A stretch of 64,000 nucleotides of DNA from Pseudothioclava nitratireducens. GTDB lineage: Bacteria > Pseudomonadota > Alphaproteobacteria > Rhodobacterales > Rhodobacteraceae. The notes below the pieces were generated by a model. The model saw nothing but the letters and a program-made list of their open reading frames with translations, did no database searches and had not been told where the DNA came from. A program made the translations under genes and the position numbers. This document shows, in pieces, positions 45,664-54,929 of this stretch (position 1 is the stretch's first letter; the number at the start of each line of letters is the position of its first letter). The DNA lies in the NCBI RefSeq assembly GCF_029210495.1, contig NZ_JARGDK010000009.1, positions 50,144 through 114,143 on the forward strand, given 5' to 3'.

Positions 45664-47784
45664 TCAGCGCCAAACCCGGCCCCAATCCTCATACAGCGCG
45701 CCAACATGGCCATCGCGGATCGTCTCGTAGAGGCGGCCCTCGACCTCGACGCGCGCGCCACCATCCCCCGTGAACGGGCGGATTGTCTGATCGAAGGTGG
45801 CCAGCGTCGGCTTACCCGAGGCCCAGCTCAGCGGGATCGAGATGCGCAGGCCCTTGTCGAAGGAACCCGGCCCGAAATCGGCACTATCCATATCGGTGAC
45901 GGTCGCAAAGGCGCCCACGGTCCAGCCATTGGCCAGACGGCGATCAACCGAAACCGTCGCGCCCCAGTCCTCTGCGAGGTAGCGGCCGACATCAAGCTGA
46001 CCGGTGATGCCTTTGCCGAAATCGTAATAGGCCGAGAGGTGCCCGCTCACCGTGTCATAGTCGCGGAAGCCGAAATGCTGGTCGAAATCGCGCTGCTTGA
46101 CGTAGTTCACCTCGGCTCCGAGCGCGAGACGGCTGTCGACCGGCTTCCACAGGATCTCACCCGAGACGCCGCCATACATCCGCTCCAGATAACCCGCGGT
46201 CACGCGCGCATAGAGGTTCTCGGCCGGGCGGCCATACCAGGCGAGCGTCAGGTTCTGAACCGTCAGATCGCCCTCTTTCTGGTATTCCGCGAACTCCGAA
46301 CGCACATGCGGCACCGGCGAAGGCGAGACATAGGTCGACTCGTCAAGGTTGCCGAGCGCCTTCTGGCGCAGCGTGCCTGACAGCACGAGATTCGGCGCGA
46401 GTTCGTAGCGGCCCTTGAATTGCAGCCCGACATCGGCGCGCTGATCCTGACCCTCGACATGGTTCGACAGTTCGAGATAGGGCGAGATTGCCCATTTCAG
46501 GCGCGGATAAAGGTCGTCGTTCGGCGAGAAGGCCGCGCCCGTGACACTCGCCGCCCCTGCTTCGCCGATCTCGGCGCGGGCGAGCAATTCGTTCGAAGCC
46601 CCGTTTTCCAGCGCTTCGATATCGCTGCGCTTGAGCGTGGTCGAGGACACCGGCATGCCGCGCTCGACCAGCGTGATGGTGAAGGTCTCGACGGTTGCGG
46701 GCATCGCGCGGGTGAGCATCCGGGCGATATGGCCGATGGCCTGCGGACGCGCGTCATAGGTTTCGTTGCGCACGCGCAGTTCGACCGCGTCGGTGCTCAG
46801 CGCCATCGCCTCAAGGACTTGGCCGTCCTTGGCCATCGCTTCGGCCAACGTGCGCTGGATCACCGGGCGGGCGGTCGGATCGGCGCTCCACGCACCGGAC
46901 CATGCTTCGGCATCGGCGCCCGGCGCGGGGCGCGGGCGGACCGGGAGGGGTGCCTTTTCCAGCCCCGAGGGCGCGGGCGGGTCGCGCGGATCGAGCGCGA
47001 TGTTGAATTGCAGCCCAACCTCGGAGCCATGCAGGTAATAGGCCCCGAGCGAGAGCATCTTGTTGAAGCGGTAATCCGCGCCAAGGTTCACCGAGGTCTT
47101 GCGGTCGAAGCCCGCGCCAACCTCGTCGAGATAGGCGTCAGAGCTGACCTCGGCCTTGAGGGTGAGTTTGTCGGTCGCCTGCCATGCGAGGCCCGCAAAG
47201 GGCGCGACCGGGCCACGGAACCATGCGTCAGAGTTCAGGCCGCCATTCGCATCCGCCGCCGGGCGCGTGCCGCCGCCCGACCCGCCCTTGGTCGCAAGCC
47301 GACCCCAGCCAAGGCCCGCCGTCGCGCGCAGGCGTGGCGAAAGCGTCTTGGTCGCAACCAGATACTCGCTGCCGTAATGCGCATCGCCCAGAATATCGCG
47401 CATGCCGATGGCGACGGCGGGGCGCCAGCCATCCTCTTCGAGCACTTGCCAATGCAGGTCAAAGCTGCGGTCGTCACGCGTGGTGCCGCCGGGCCCCAGA
47501 TCGTCGCTGGTCGAGAAATGCAGAGCGCCGCTCAGCCGCGGAAGGATCTGAAACGCGAAAGAGCCGCGCGTATCGCCCGAGCGCGCCGCGACCGTTGCCC
47601 CGAATTCGCCATCGGGCCGGGTTTCGGCGGTCGGCATGTCGATCAGGCCGGGGGTGCCGAACGTGCCATAGCCGAAGCTGGTCAGCGGCTCTGCGCCCGC
47701 GCGCAGGCCAATCGCCAGCGGCGCCGTGCCCGCCAGAAGTGCGATCACGCCAACGGAGCTGAATTTGCGCAAGTTGCCAGCCAT
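45664..47784 (-). CDS. YjbH-like outer-membrane protein
   Basis: A 706-residue exported protein with signal peptide and a long series of beta-strands ending in W-R, as expected for an outer-membrane barrel. PLTSFGYGTFGTPGLIDMPTAETRPDGEF is the usual YjbH/GfcD opening. The family acts in export of exopolysaccharide. GGAGGG precedes the start at 47784. First gene of a two-gene unit with yjbF; the enterobacterial order (E-F-G-H) is reversed and YjbG is missing here. Confidence 0.88.
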   Translation of the reverse strand: MAGNLRKFSSVGVIALLAGTAPLAIGLRAGAEPLTSFGYGTFGTPGLIDMPTAETRPDGEFGATVAARSGDTRGSFAFQILPRLSGALHFSTSDDLGPGGTTRDDRSFDLHWQVLEEDGWRPAVAIGMRDILGDAHYGSEYLVATKTLSPRLRATAGLGWGRLATKGGSGGGTRPAADANGGLNSDAWFRGPVAPFAGLAWQATDKLTLKAEVSSDAYLDEVGAGFDRKTSVNLGADYRFNKMLSLGAYYLHGSEVGLQFNIALDPRDPPAPSGLEKAPLPVRPRPAPGADAEAWSGAWSADPTARPVIQRTLAEAMAKDGQVLEAMALSTDAVELRVRNETYDARPQAIGHIARMLTRAMPATVETFTITLVERGMPVSSTTLKRSDIEALENGASNELLARAEIGEAGAASVTGAAFSPNDDLYPRLKWAISPYLELSNHVEGQDQRADVGLQFKGRYELAPNLVLSGTLRQKALGNLDESTYVSPSPVPHVRSEFAEYQKEGDLTVQNLTLAWYGRPAENLYARVTAGYLERMYGGVSGEILWKPVDSRLALGAEVNYVKQRDFDQHFGFRDYDTVSGHLSAYYDFGKGITGQLDVGRYLAEDWGATVSVDRRLANGWTVGAFATVTDMDSADFGPGSFDKGLRISIPLSWASGKPTLATFDQTIRPFTGDGGARVEVEGRLYETIRDGHVGALYEDWGRVWR

Positions 47785-47925
47785 CGGTCCCTCCACGATT
47801 TTGCCCTCTTTAACGTGCTTCGCGCCCGCGCGCGAGGGGGCAGGGAGGCAAAAACCGGAGTTTCGCGCGATGTGTTGCGCGAGATGCGCACCGCCCGGTA
47901 TCGTCGCCGGGCAGTGCGATCTGTC

Positions 47926-49080
47926 TCAGAGGCAGGCCTCGAACAGCGCGCGGGTGTTCTCGCGCGTCATCTCGATCGGGTTGCCGCCACAGGACGGGTC
48001 CTCGAGCGCCATCTCGGTCAACTCGTCAAGACGGCTGGCTTCAACGCCCATTTCCGAGAGGCTCTCGGGGATCGACAGTTCCGAGCGCAGCGAGATGATC
48101 CGGGCGCGGAAACCGTCGAACCCGCCAGCGATGCCCAGATAGGCGGCTGCGCGGGTGATCCGGTCCTCGATCGCGGAGCGGTTGAAGTCGAGCACCATCG
48201 GCATCACCACGGCGTTGGTCGTGCCGTGATGGGTGTTGTAGACCGCGCCGATCGGGTGGCTGAGCGAGTGGATCGCGCCGAGGCCCTTCTGGAAGGCCAC
48301 CGCCCCCATCGCCGCCGCCGACATCATATGCGCGCGCGCCTCGAGGTCGGTCGGATTGGCATAGGCGCGGGGCAGGTTCTCGAAGACCAGCCGCATGCCT
48401 TCAAGCGCGATGCCCTGGCTCATCGGGTGGTAGAAGGGCGAGCAATAGGCCTCAAGGCAATGCGCGAGCGCGTCCATCCCGGTGCCTGCGGTGATGAAGG
48501 CGGGCATGCCGACGGTCAGTTCCGGGTCGCAGATGGTGACCACGGGCAGCAGTTTCGGATGGAAGATGATCTTCTTCTTATGCGTCGCCGAATTGGTCAG
48601 AACGCCCGCGCGCCCGACCTCGGAGCCGGTTCCGGCAGTGGTCGGCACGGCCACGATGGGCGCGATTTTCGAGCTGTCCGCGCGGGTCCACCAATCGCCG
48701 ATATCCTCCAGATCCCAGACGCTGAGCGCGGCGTCCTGATCGGCCATCAGTGCGATCATCTTGCCAAGATCCAGCGCCGAACCGCCGCCAAAGCAGATAA
48801 CGCCGTCATGGCCGCCTGCCTTATAGGCCGCGATGCCCGAGGCCATGTTCGCTTCGTTCGGGTTCGGATCGACCTCGGAGAATACCGCGCGACCCAGCCC
48901 GGCCGCGTCGAGGATATCGAGCGCAGCCGCCGTGATCGGCAGGCTCGCCAGCGCCTTGTCGGTGACCAGAAGCGGGCGCGCGATGCCCGCCGCCTTGCAG
49001 TGATCGGCGAGTTCCTTGATCCGGCCCGCGCCGAATTTGATCGCGGTCGGATAGGACCAGTTCATCGTGGGAACGCTCAT
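47926..49080 (-). CDS. Iron-containing alcohol dehydrogenase
   Basis: A 384-residue NAD(P)-dependent enzyme of the type III (Fe-ADH) family. Seen: the nucleotide site GVICFGGGSALDLGKMIAL, IVAVPTTAGTGSEVGRAGVLT, and metal-ligand region FITAGTGMDALAHCLEAYCSPFYHP with further His residues in GLGAIHSLSHPIGAVYNTHHGTTNA. ATG 49080 overlaps the ALDH stop (ATGA). Last gene of the minus-strand operon that starts at 55702; expected to oxidise a (possibly gamma-glutamylated) alcohol to the aldehyde used by the ALDH. Confidence 0.93.
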   Translation of the reverse strand: MSVPTMNWSYPTAIKFGAGRIKELADHCKAAGIARPLLVTDKALASLPITAAALDILDAAGLGRAVFSEVDPNPNEANMASGIAAYKAGGHDGVICFGGGSALDLGKMIALMADQDAALSVWDLEDIGDWWTRADSSKIAPIVAVPTTAGTGSEVGRAGVLTNSATHKKKIIFHPKLLPVVTICDPELTVGMPAFITAGTGMDALAHCLEAYCSPFYHPMSQGIALEGMRLVFENLPRAYANPTDLEARAHMMSAAAMGAVAFQKGLGAIHSLSHPIGAVYNTHHGTTNAVVMPMVLDFNRSAIEDRITRAAAYLGIAGGFDGFRARIISLRSELSIPESLSEMGVEASRLDELTEMALEDPSCGGNPIEMTRENTRALFEACL

Positions 49081-50465
49081 TTCGTCACCTTCTTGAGATG
49101 GTAGGATTTCGGGCGCGTGACCGAATAGAAGCCGAGCACCGACAAGGAGCCGCCCCGGCCCGTGTCCTTGCAGCCGGTCCAGCACAGTGCCGGGTCGAGA
49201 TAGTCGCAGCGGTTCATGAACACGGTTCCGGTCTCGATCCGTGCACCGATGGCCTCGGCCCGCGCCGGGTCCGAGGTCCAGAGCGAGCAGGTCAGCCCGT
49301 AATCGCAGTCATTCATCACCGCGATGGCCTCTTCGTCGTCCTTGACCTTCATGATGCCGACGACCGGGCCAAAGCTTTCCTCGCGCATCACCCGCATCTC
49401 GTGGTTCACATCGACGAGGATCTGCGGCGCGAGATAGGCGCCCCCGTCATCCGCCGGGAAAAGTGCCGGGTCGATCAGCGCGGTCGCGCCCTCGGCCACG
49501 GCTTCGGCGATCTGGGCGCGCACGATATCCGCAAAGCGCTTGTTGGCCATCGGGCCGATGGTGCTGTCGGCGTCGAACGGGTTGCCGAGTTTTAGCGTCT
49601 TCACCCAAGCCACGGCCTTTTCGACGAAGGCGTCATACAGGCTTTCGTGGACATAGATCCGCTCGATCCCGCAGCAGCACTGGCCCGCGTTGAACATCGC
49701 GCCATCCATAAGACTGTCGACGGCGGCGTCGAGATCGGCGTCGTCCATCACGTAGCCCGGGTCCTTGCCGCCGAGTTCAAGGCCGAGGCCCACGAAAGTG
49801 CCCGCCGCCGCGCGCTCGATGGCCGCACCCCCGCCGACCGAGCCGGTGAAGTTGATGAAGTTGAACGCGCGGTTGCCGATCAGCGCCTCGGTCACGTCAT
49901 GCGAGAGGAAGACGTTCTGGAACACGTCCTCGGGGATGCCTGCCGCGTGGAAGGCTTCGGCGATACGCTCGCCCACCAGCATGGTTTGCGTGGCGTGCTT
50001 GAGCACCACCGTATTACCCGCGATCAGCGCCGGAACCAGCGTGTTGATCGTGGTGAGATAGGGGTAGTTCCACGGCGCGATGATCAGCACCACGCCCACC
50101 GGCTCACGCGCGATCTGGCGTTTGAAGGCGGGGCTTTCCTCGACCACCATCGGCGCGAGCGCCTCGGCTGCGATCTCGGACATATAGGCGGTGCGGTCGT
50201 TCACGCCGCCGAATTCGCCGCCAAAGCGGGTTGGGCGGCCCATCTGCCAGGCGAGTTCCTCGACCACCTGATCCTTCATCTCGTTGAGCTTCGCGACCCC
50301 GGCCTGGACCAGCGCGATACGCTCGGCCAGAGGGCGCGCGGCCCATGCGGGTTGAGCGGCGCGCGCGCGGGCCGCCATCGCCTCGGCATCGGCAAGCGAG
50401 AGAGTGGCGCGCTCGGCATAGACGCTCCCATCCACCGGCGAGATACACTGTAGCGTTTTCGTCAT
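49077..50465 (-). CDS. Aldehyde dehydrogenase family protein
   Basis: A 462-residue NAD(P)-dependent dehydrogenase. The cofactor region IIAPWNYPYLTTINTLVPALIAGNTVVLKHA, catalytic Glu in LELGGKDPGYV and catalytic Cys in NAGQCCCGIERIYV are present. AAGGAAGG lies just upstream; ATG 50465 gives better spacing than 50468. It lies between the glutamine-synthetase-like ligase and the Fe-ADH, the place occupied by gamma-glutamyl-aminoaldehyde dehydrogenase (PuuC) in putrescine loci. Confidence 0.93.
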   Translation of the reverse strand: MTKTLQCISPVDGSVYAERATLSLADAEAMAARARAAQPAWAARPLAERIALVQAGVAKLNEMKDQVVEELAWQMGRPTRFGGEFGGVNDRTAYMSEIAAEALAPMVVEESPAFKRQIAREPVGVVLIIAPWNYPYLTTINTLVPALIAGNTVVLKHATQTMLVGERIAEAFHAAGIPEDVFQNVFLSHDVTEALIGNRAFNFINFTGSVGGGAAIERAAAGTFVGLGLELGGKDPGYVMDDADLDAAVDSLMDGAMFNAGQCCCGIERIYVHESLYDAFVEKAVAWVKTLKLGNPFDADSTIGPMANKRFADIVRAQIAEAVAEGATALIDPALFPADDGGAYLAPQILVDVNHEMRVMREESFGPVVGIMKVKDDEEAIAVMNDCDYGLTCSLWTSDPARAEAIGARIETGTVFMNRCDYLDPALCWTGCKDTGRGGSLSVLGFYSVTRPKSYHLKKVTK

Positions 50466-50549
50466 CATGACCTTCCTTTGGCCGCGCGCCCTGCGCAGCC
50501 CTGTCCTCATCACGCCCCCTTGGCGGGCGCTGCCATTCTGTTTCGGCCC

Positions 50550-51914
50550 TCAGGCCCGTTCGAACCCGCGCGCGCGCTCGTAATCGGTGACGGCGCGTTC
50601 GAATTCCTCGATTTCCCAGCGGGCGGCATGGGCATAATGACCGACCACATCGGCCCCGAAGGCGCGCGCCAGCATATCGCTTTGCTCAAGCGCGGCGACC
50701 GCCTCATGAAGCGTGCCGGGCACAGAGGGCGCCTCGCCCGCCTGATAGACATCGCCCTCGATCGCAGGGCCCGGATCGAGTTTCTTCTCGATCCCGTCGA
50801 GCCCCGCCGCCAGAAGCGCCGCGCAGGCGAGATAGGGGTTCAGGTCCGCCCCGCCGATCCGGCACTCGACGCGCACGGCTTTGGTATGCTCGCCGCAAAT
50901 GCGGAAGCCCGCAGTCCGGTTGTCGAGCGACCAAACGATCTTGGTCGGCGCAAACAGCCCCACGCAGAACCGCTTGTAGCTGTTGATATAGGGCGCGAGG
51001 AAATAGGTGATATCGCGCGCATGGGCGAGCTGCCCGGCGAGGAAATGCCGCATCAGATCGGACATGCCATGCGGCTTGGTGTCATCGACAAAAGCGTTCT
51101 GACCGTCTTTCCAGAGCGACTGATGAACGTGGCTCGACGAACCCGCCTTGCCGGTCTGATATTTCGCCATAAAGGTCACGCTCGCGCCATGGGCCTGCGC
51201 GATTTCCTTGACGCCCTGCTTGATGAGCGTGTGCATGTCGGCCGTGTCCATCGCGTCCGAATATTTCGCGTTGACCTCTTCCTGCCCGCGCTCGGCCTCG
51301 CCCTTCGAGCACTCGATGGGAATGCCCGCGCCATAAAGCCCGTTGCGGATGTCGCGCATGATCGGCTCGCCGCGCGCATTGCCGAAGATCGAATAGTCCA
51401 CATTGTAGCGCGCGATCGGAGTGGGCGTCGGGTAGCCCGCGTCGAACAGTTCGGGGAAGCTTTCCTCGAAGAGAAAGAATTCCAGCTCGGTCGCCATCAT
51501 CGGCTCGAAGTCCATCGCGCGGGCGCGCTCGATCTGGCGGGTGAGGACGGTGCGCGGCGCGTGCGGCACAAGCTCATGCGTGTGATGGTCGAGCACATCG
51601 CACATCACCAGCGCCGTGCCAGCGACCCACGGGATACGGCGCAGCGTGCTCAGATCGGGGCGCATCACATAGTCGCCATAGCCCCGCGACCAGCTCGACG
51701 CCTCGTAGCCCTCGACGGTATACATCTCGAGATCGGTGGCGAGCAGGTAGTTGCAGCAATGGGTTTCTTCCCAGGCGCCATCGACGAAATGCTGCGCGTG
51801 GAACCGCTTGCCCTGCAGCCGGCCCTGCATGTCGACGAGGCAGGCGATCACAGTGTCGATTTCACCCTCCGACACGGCCTGTTTCAAGGCATCGAAGCTC
51901 AGATTGGCGGGCAT
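50550..51914 (-). CDS. Glutamine-synthetase-like gamma-glutamyl-amine ligase
   Basis: A 454-residue member of the GS family, of the PuuA/GlnA-like catabolic type rather than nitrogen-assimilation GlnA. Visible are the ELEFFLFEES metal/ATP strand, GTALVMCDVLD, HVHQSLWKDGQN, NSYKRFCVGLFAPTKIVWSLDNRTAGFRI and VECRIGGADLNPYLACAALLAAGLDGI. GAGG (AGGAGG) is upstream. The Tyr-adenylation loop of GlnA is absent. Placed after TRAP genes and before ALDH and ADH, it probably attaches glutamate to an amine as the first catabolic step. Confidence 0.88.
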   Translation of the reverse strand: MPANLSFDALKQAVSEGEIDTVIACLVDMQGRLQGKRFHAQHFVDGAWEETHCCNYLLATDLEMYTVEGYEASSWSRGYGDYVMRPDLSTLRRIPWVAGTALVMCDVLDHHTHELVPHAPRTVLTRQIERARAMDFEPMMATELEFFLFEESFPELFDAGYPTPTPIARYNVDYSIFGNARGEPIMRDIRNGLYGAGIPIECSKGEAERGQEEVNAKYSDAMDTADMHTLIKQGVKEIAQAHGASVTFMAKYQTGKAGSSSHVHQSLWKDGQNAFVDDTKPHGMSDLMRHFLAGQLAHARDITYFLAPYINSYKRFCVGLFAPTKIVWSLDNRTAGFRICGEHTKAVRVECRIGGADLNPYLACAALLAAGLDGIEKKLDPGPAIEGDVYQAGEAPSVPGTLHEAVAALEQSDMLARAFGADVVGHYAHAARWEIEEFERAVTDYERARGFERA

Positions 51915-51932
51915 TCACGAGTCCTCCTGAAA

Positions 51933-51962
51933 CGCGCCGCCCACGGCTTGGGGCGGCGTCCT
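51933..51962 (-). terminator. Hairpin between dctP and the ligase gene
   Basis: CGCCGCCC and GGGCGGCG form a GC-rich stem around ACGGCTTG in the 101-bp gap. On the minus strand it is followed by CGTTTCAGGAGG, so it may be a partial terminator or a 3' end that stabilises the dctP message. Confidence 0.45.
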
Positions 51963-52015
51963 AGTTTGATCTTGCGCGCGGGACGGTCAAGGCCCCGCGC
52001 GCCTTGGTGCGGTGA

Positions 52016-53053
52016 TTAGCCGTAGCGATAGGGCCGCCCGGCTTTGGTCATCGTGTCGTTATATTTCTTGATGATCTCGACGACCTTGGCCTTGGTCTCG
52101 GACTCGGCCGCGATTTCGTCCCAGAAGGTGGCGGCGGCCGCTTCGACCTGCGCCCATTCGGCATCGGGGATCGTGGTGAGTTGCATATCGGTGCCTTCGA
52201 CGCGCAGCTTCGCCTCTCCCGCCCAATACCAGTGCTGGCGGTAGTAATGCGACTGCTCGAAGCAGACCTTCAGCAGCTCTTGCAGATGCGGCGGCACCGC
52301 GTCCCAACGCTCCATATTGGCGAAGAAATGCCCGATCCACGCGCCCGAGATGTTGTTGGTCAGGAAATAGGGCGCGACCTTGGACCAGCCGACGGTATAG
52401 TCCTCGGTGATGCCCGACCACGCGATGCCGTCCAGCTCGCCGGTCTGCATCGCGACCTCGACGTCTTCCCACGGCACGGTGACCGGCACGACGCCGAACT
52501 GCGCGAGGAAGCGGCCTGCGGTCGGGAAGGTGAAGACGCGCTTGCCTTGCAGGTCCGCGAGCGAGTTCACCGGCTCTTTCATGGCAAAGTGGCACGGGTC
52601 CCACGAGCCTGCCGAGATGTGCTTGACGCCGACCTTGGCGTATTCCTCGCCCCAGATCTCGTTCAGGCCCCATTCGTTGAACAGCGCCGGCACGTCGAGC
52701 GAATAGCGCAGCCCGAGCGGGAAATAGCCGCCGAACACGGTGACCTCGGTGGGGGACGCCATCGAGTCGTCGTCCGACTGGACCGCGTCGATGGTGCCGT
52801 TTTGCATTGCGCGGAACAGCTCTGAGGTTGGTACGAGCTGATCCGCATAGAACAGCTCGATCTCCATCTGGCCGTTGGCGATGGTATTGAACGCGTCGAT
52901 GGCGGGCTTGACCACATGCTCGGCCAGCGCCGGGCCGGCATAGGTTTGCATCCGCCACTTGATCGTCTCCTGCGCACGCGCAGGCGCTGCGAGCCCCGCA
53001 GCCGCGGCCCCCAACGCGCCGGTGGCGAGGAACTTCCGTCTTGTCGTCGTCAT
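52016..53053 (-). CDS. dctP: TRAP transporter substrate-binding protein
   Basis: A 345-residue periplasmic receptor of the DctP/TRAP family. The N-terminus TTRRKFLATGALGAAAAGLAAPARAQ is a twin-arginine-type signal ending at ARA. The binding-site region LADLQGKRVFTFPTAGRFLAQFG and VEVAMQTGELDGIAWSG are typical of the subgroup. Ligand cannot be read; by operon context an amine or amino alcohol or its derivative is likely. Confidence 0.92.
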   Translation of the reverse strand: MTTTRRKFLATGALGAAAAGLAAPARAQETIKWRMQTYAGPALAEHVVKPAIDAFNTIANGQMEIELFYADQLVPTSELFRAMQNGTIDAVQSDDDSMASPTEVTVFGGYFPLGLRYSLDVPALFNEWGLNEIWGEEYAKVGVKHISAGSWDPCHFAMKEPVNSLADLQGKRVFTFPTAGRFLAQFGVVPVTVPWEDVEVAMQTGELDGIAWSGITEDYTVGWSKVAPYFLTNNISGAWIGHFFANMERWDAVPPHLQELLKVCFEQSHYYRQHWYWAGEAKLRVEGTDMQLTTIPDAEWAQVEAAAATFWDEIAAESETKAKVVEIIKKYNDTMTKAGRPYRYG

Positions 53054-53097
53054 CTTCTCTCTCCTTGTTGGTTACGCCCCTGATTTTGCGGGGTCTG

Positions 53098-54423
53098 TTA
53101 TCGTCCAAGAACCGTTTGCGGCAGCCAAAGCGCGAGCTGCGGGAACACCATCACGAGGATCAGCGTCAGCACCATGACCAGCACGAAGGGAAAGACCGAG
53201 CGGTAGATCACCGGCAGCGTGAACTCCGGCGGGGCCATCGCCTTCATCAGGAACAGATTATAGCCGAAGGGCGGCGTGAGATACGCGATCTGGCAGGTGA
53301 TCGTGTAAAGCACGCCATACCAGATCATATCGAAGCCAAGCGCGCGGGCGAGGCTCACATAGACCGGGGCCACGATCACCAGCATCGCCGTGTCGTCGAG
53401 GAACATCCCCATCACGAGGAAGCTCAGCTGCATCAGGATCAGGATTTGCCACGGGCCGAGGCCCAGATCCTTGAGGAAGAAATTCTCGATCGCGCGGCCT
53501 GCGCCCAGCCCGTCGAACACCGCGCCAAAACTGAGCGCCGCCGTGATGATGAGCATGAACATCACCGTGATGGCGAGCGTGTTGCGGGTGGCGGTCTCGA
53601 ACACGGCCCATGTGAAGCGGCGCTTCACGACCGCCGCCAGCACCGCCGACAGCGCGCCGATCACCGAGGCCTCGGTCAGGCTCGCCCAGCCGTTCAGGAA
53701 GGGCACCATCATCGCGGCGAAAATGAAGATCGGCAGCAGCCCCGCGCGCAGGAGCCGCAGCTTTTCGGGCCAGGTGATCTGCGCGCGTTCCGCGGCGGAC
53801 ATGGCGGGCGCAAGTGCGGGGTTCAGGCGGCAGCGGATGGTGATATAGGCGATGAACAGCACCGCCATCAGCAACCCCGGCACCGCGCCTGCGAGCCAAA
53901 GTTCCGACACCGGCTGGCGCGCGATCAGCGAGAACAGCACCAGCACCACTGAAGGCGGGATCAGGATGCCAAGGCTCGATCCCGCCTGAATGACGCCCGA
54001 AATCATCAGCTTGTCATAGTTGCGCCGCAACAGTTCCGGCAGCGCAATCGTCGCTCCGATCGCCATGCCCGCGACCGACAGCCCGTTCATCACCGAGATC
54101 ATCACCATCAGCAGGATCGTCCCGATGGCAAGCCCGCCCGGCATCGGCCCGAACCAGACATGGAACATGCGGTAAAGGTCCTCGGCCAGTCGGCTCTCGG
54201 ACATGACGTAGCCCATATAGACGAACATCGGCAGCGTGAGCAGCGGCGTCCATTTCATCAGCTTCATCACGGCGGAGAAGCCCATATCCGTGCCGCCCGG
54301 CCCCCAAAGCGCCATCGCCGCGACCACCGCCACAAAGCCGATGGCGCCAAAGACCCGCTGCCCCGTCAGCATCATCAGGAGCATCGTCGAGAACATCAAA
54401 AGCGCGATCAGATTGTAGTCCAT
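53098..54423 (-). CDS. dctM: TRAP transporter large permease
   Basis: A 441-residue membrane protein with about 12 segments, ending in the usual conserved loops (YLTPPFGYNLFLMKAM). PMFVYMGYVMSESRLAEDLYRMFHVWFGPMPGGLAIG and AGSSLGILIPPSVVLVLF are DctM landmarks. It overlaps dctQ (TGATG) and is followed after 44 nt by dctP. Confidence 0.93.
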   Translation of the reverse strand: MDYNLIALLMFSTMLLMMLTGQRVFGAIGFVAVVAAMALWGPGGTDMGFSAVMKLMKWTPLLTLPMFVYMGYVMSESRLAEDLYRMFHVWFGPMPGGLAIGTILLMVMISVMNGLSVAGMAIGATIALPELLRRNYDKLMISGVIQAGSSLGILIPPSVVLVLFSLIARQPVSELWLAGAVPGLLMAVLFIAYITIRCRLNPALAPAMSAAERAQITWPEKLRLLRAGLLPIFIFAAMMVPFLNGWASLTEASVIGALSAVLAAVVKRRFTWAVFETATRNTLAITVMFMLIITAALSFGAVFDGLGAGRAIENFFLKDLGLGPWQILILMQLSFLVMGMFLDDTAMLVIVAPVYVSLARALGFDMIWYGVLYTITCQIAYLTPPFGYNLFLMKAMAPPEFTLPVIYRSVFPFVLVMVLTLILVMVFPQLALWLPQTVLGR

Positions 54424-54929
54424 CAGATCTCCTCCCCGCGGATCACGGCGATGTCGCGGATCAGATGGACACTCGCCTGCAACAGCATCAGCAGGAACGA
54501 GACCGAGATGATGACCTTGATCGGCCAGAGCGGCGGCCGCCAGGCGGTCGGGTTGCGTTCATTGAATTCAATGGCATAGGCGGTAGAGTCCACCGCGCCG
54601 TAGAGCATCACGCCGAGGTAGAACATCAACGCGAAGATCGTGAACACGTCCCAGATCGCCTGCCCCTTCGGCGAGAACCGCGAATAGAGCAGGTCCATGC
54701 GCACATTGGTGCCCAGTTGCAGGGAGTAGGGCGCGCCCAGCATGTAATAGGCGACCAGCGTGAACTGCGCCATTTCCAGCGTCCAGAGCGCGGGGATATG
54801 GATGAATTTCGTGACCGACGACCAGAGCAGGATCGCCATCATCGCGTAGAGCAGATACATCGCGAACCGTCCGACGCGATAGTTCAGCGCCTCGATCCAG
54901 CGGACATAGGTCTTGGTCCAGCCCGGCAT
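54423..54929 (-). CDS. dctQ: TRAP transporter small permease
   Basis: A 168-residue four-helix membrane protein. YLLYAMMAILLWSSVTKFIHIPALWTLEMAQF and GAPYSLQLGTNVRMDLLYSRFSPKG are the standard DctQ features. ATG 54929 shares its A with the stop of the preceding amidohydrolase gene (TGATG), so translation is coupled. Confidence 0.92.
   Translation of the reverse strand: MPGWTKTYVRWIEALNYRVGRFAMYLLYAMMAILLWSSVTKFIHIPALWTLEMAQFTLVAYYMLGAPYSLQLGTNVRMDLLYSRFSPKGQAIWDVFTIFALMFYLGVMLYGAVDSTAYAIEFNERNPTAWRPPLWPIKVIISVSFLLMLLQASVHLIRDIAVIRGEEI

Noticed and set aside
46420..49104. A plus-strand open frame of about 890 codons opposite yjbH and the Fe-ADH
   Set aside because: Shadow of two recognised genes; no homology visible.
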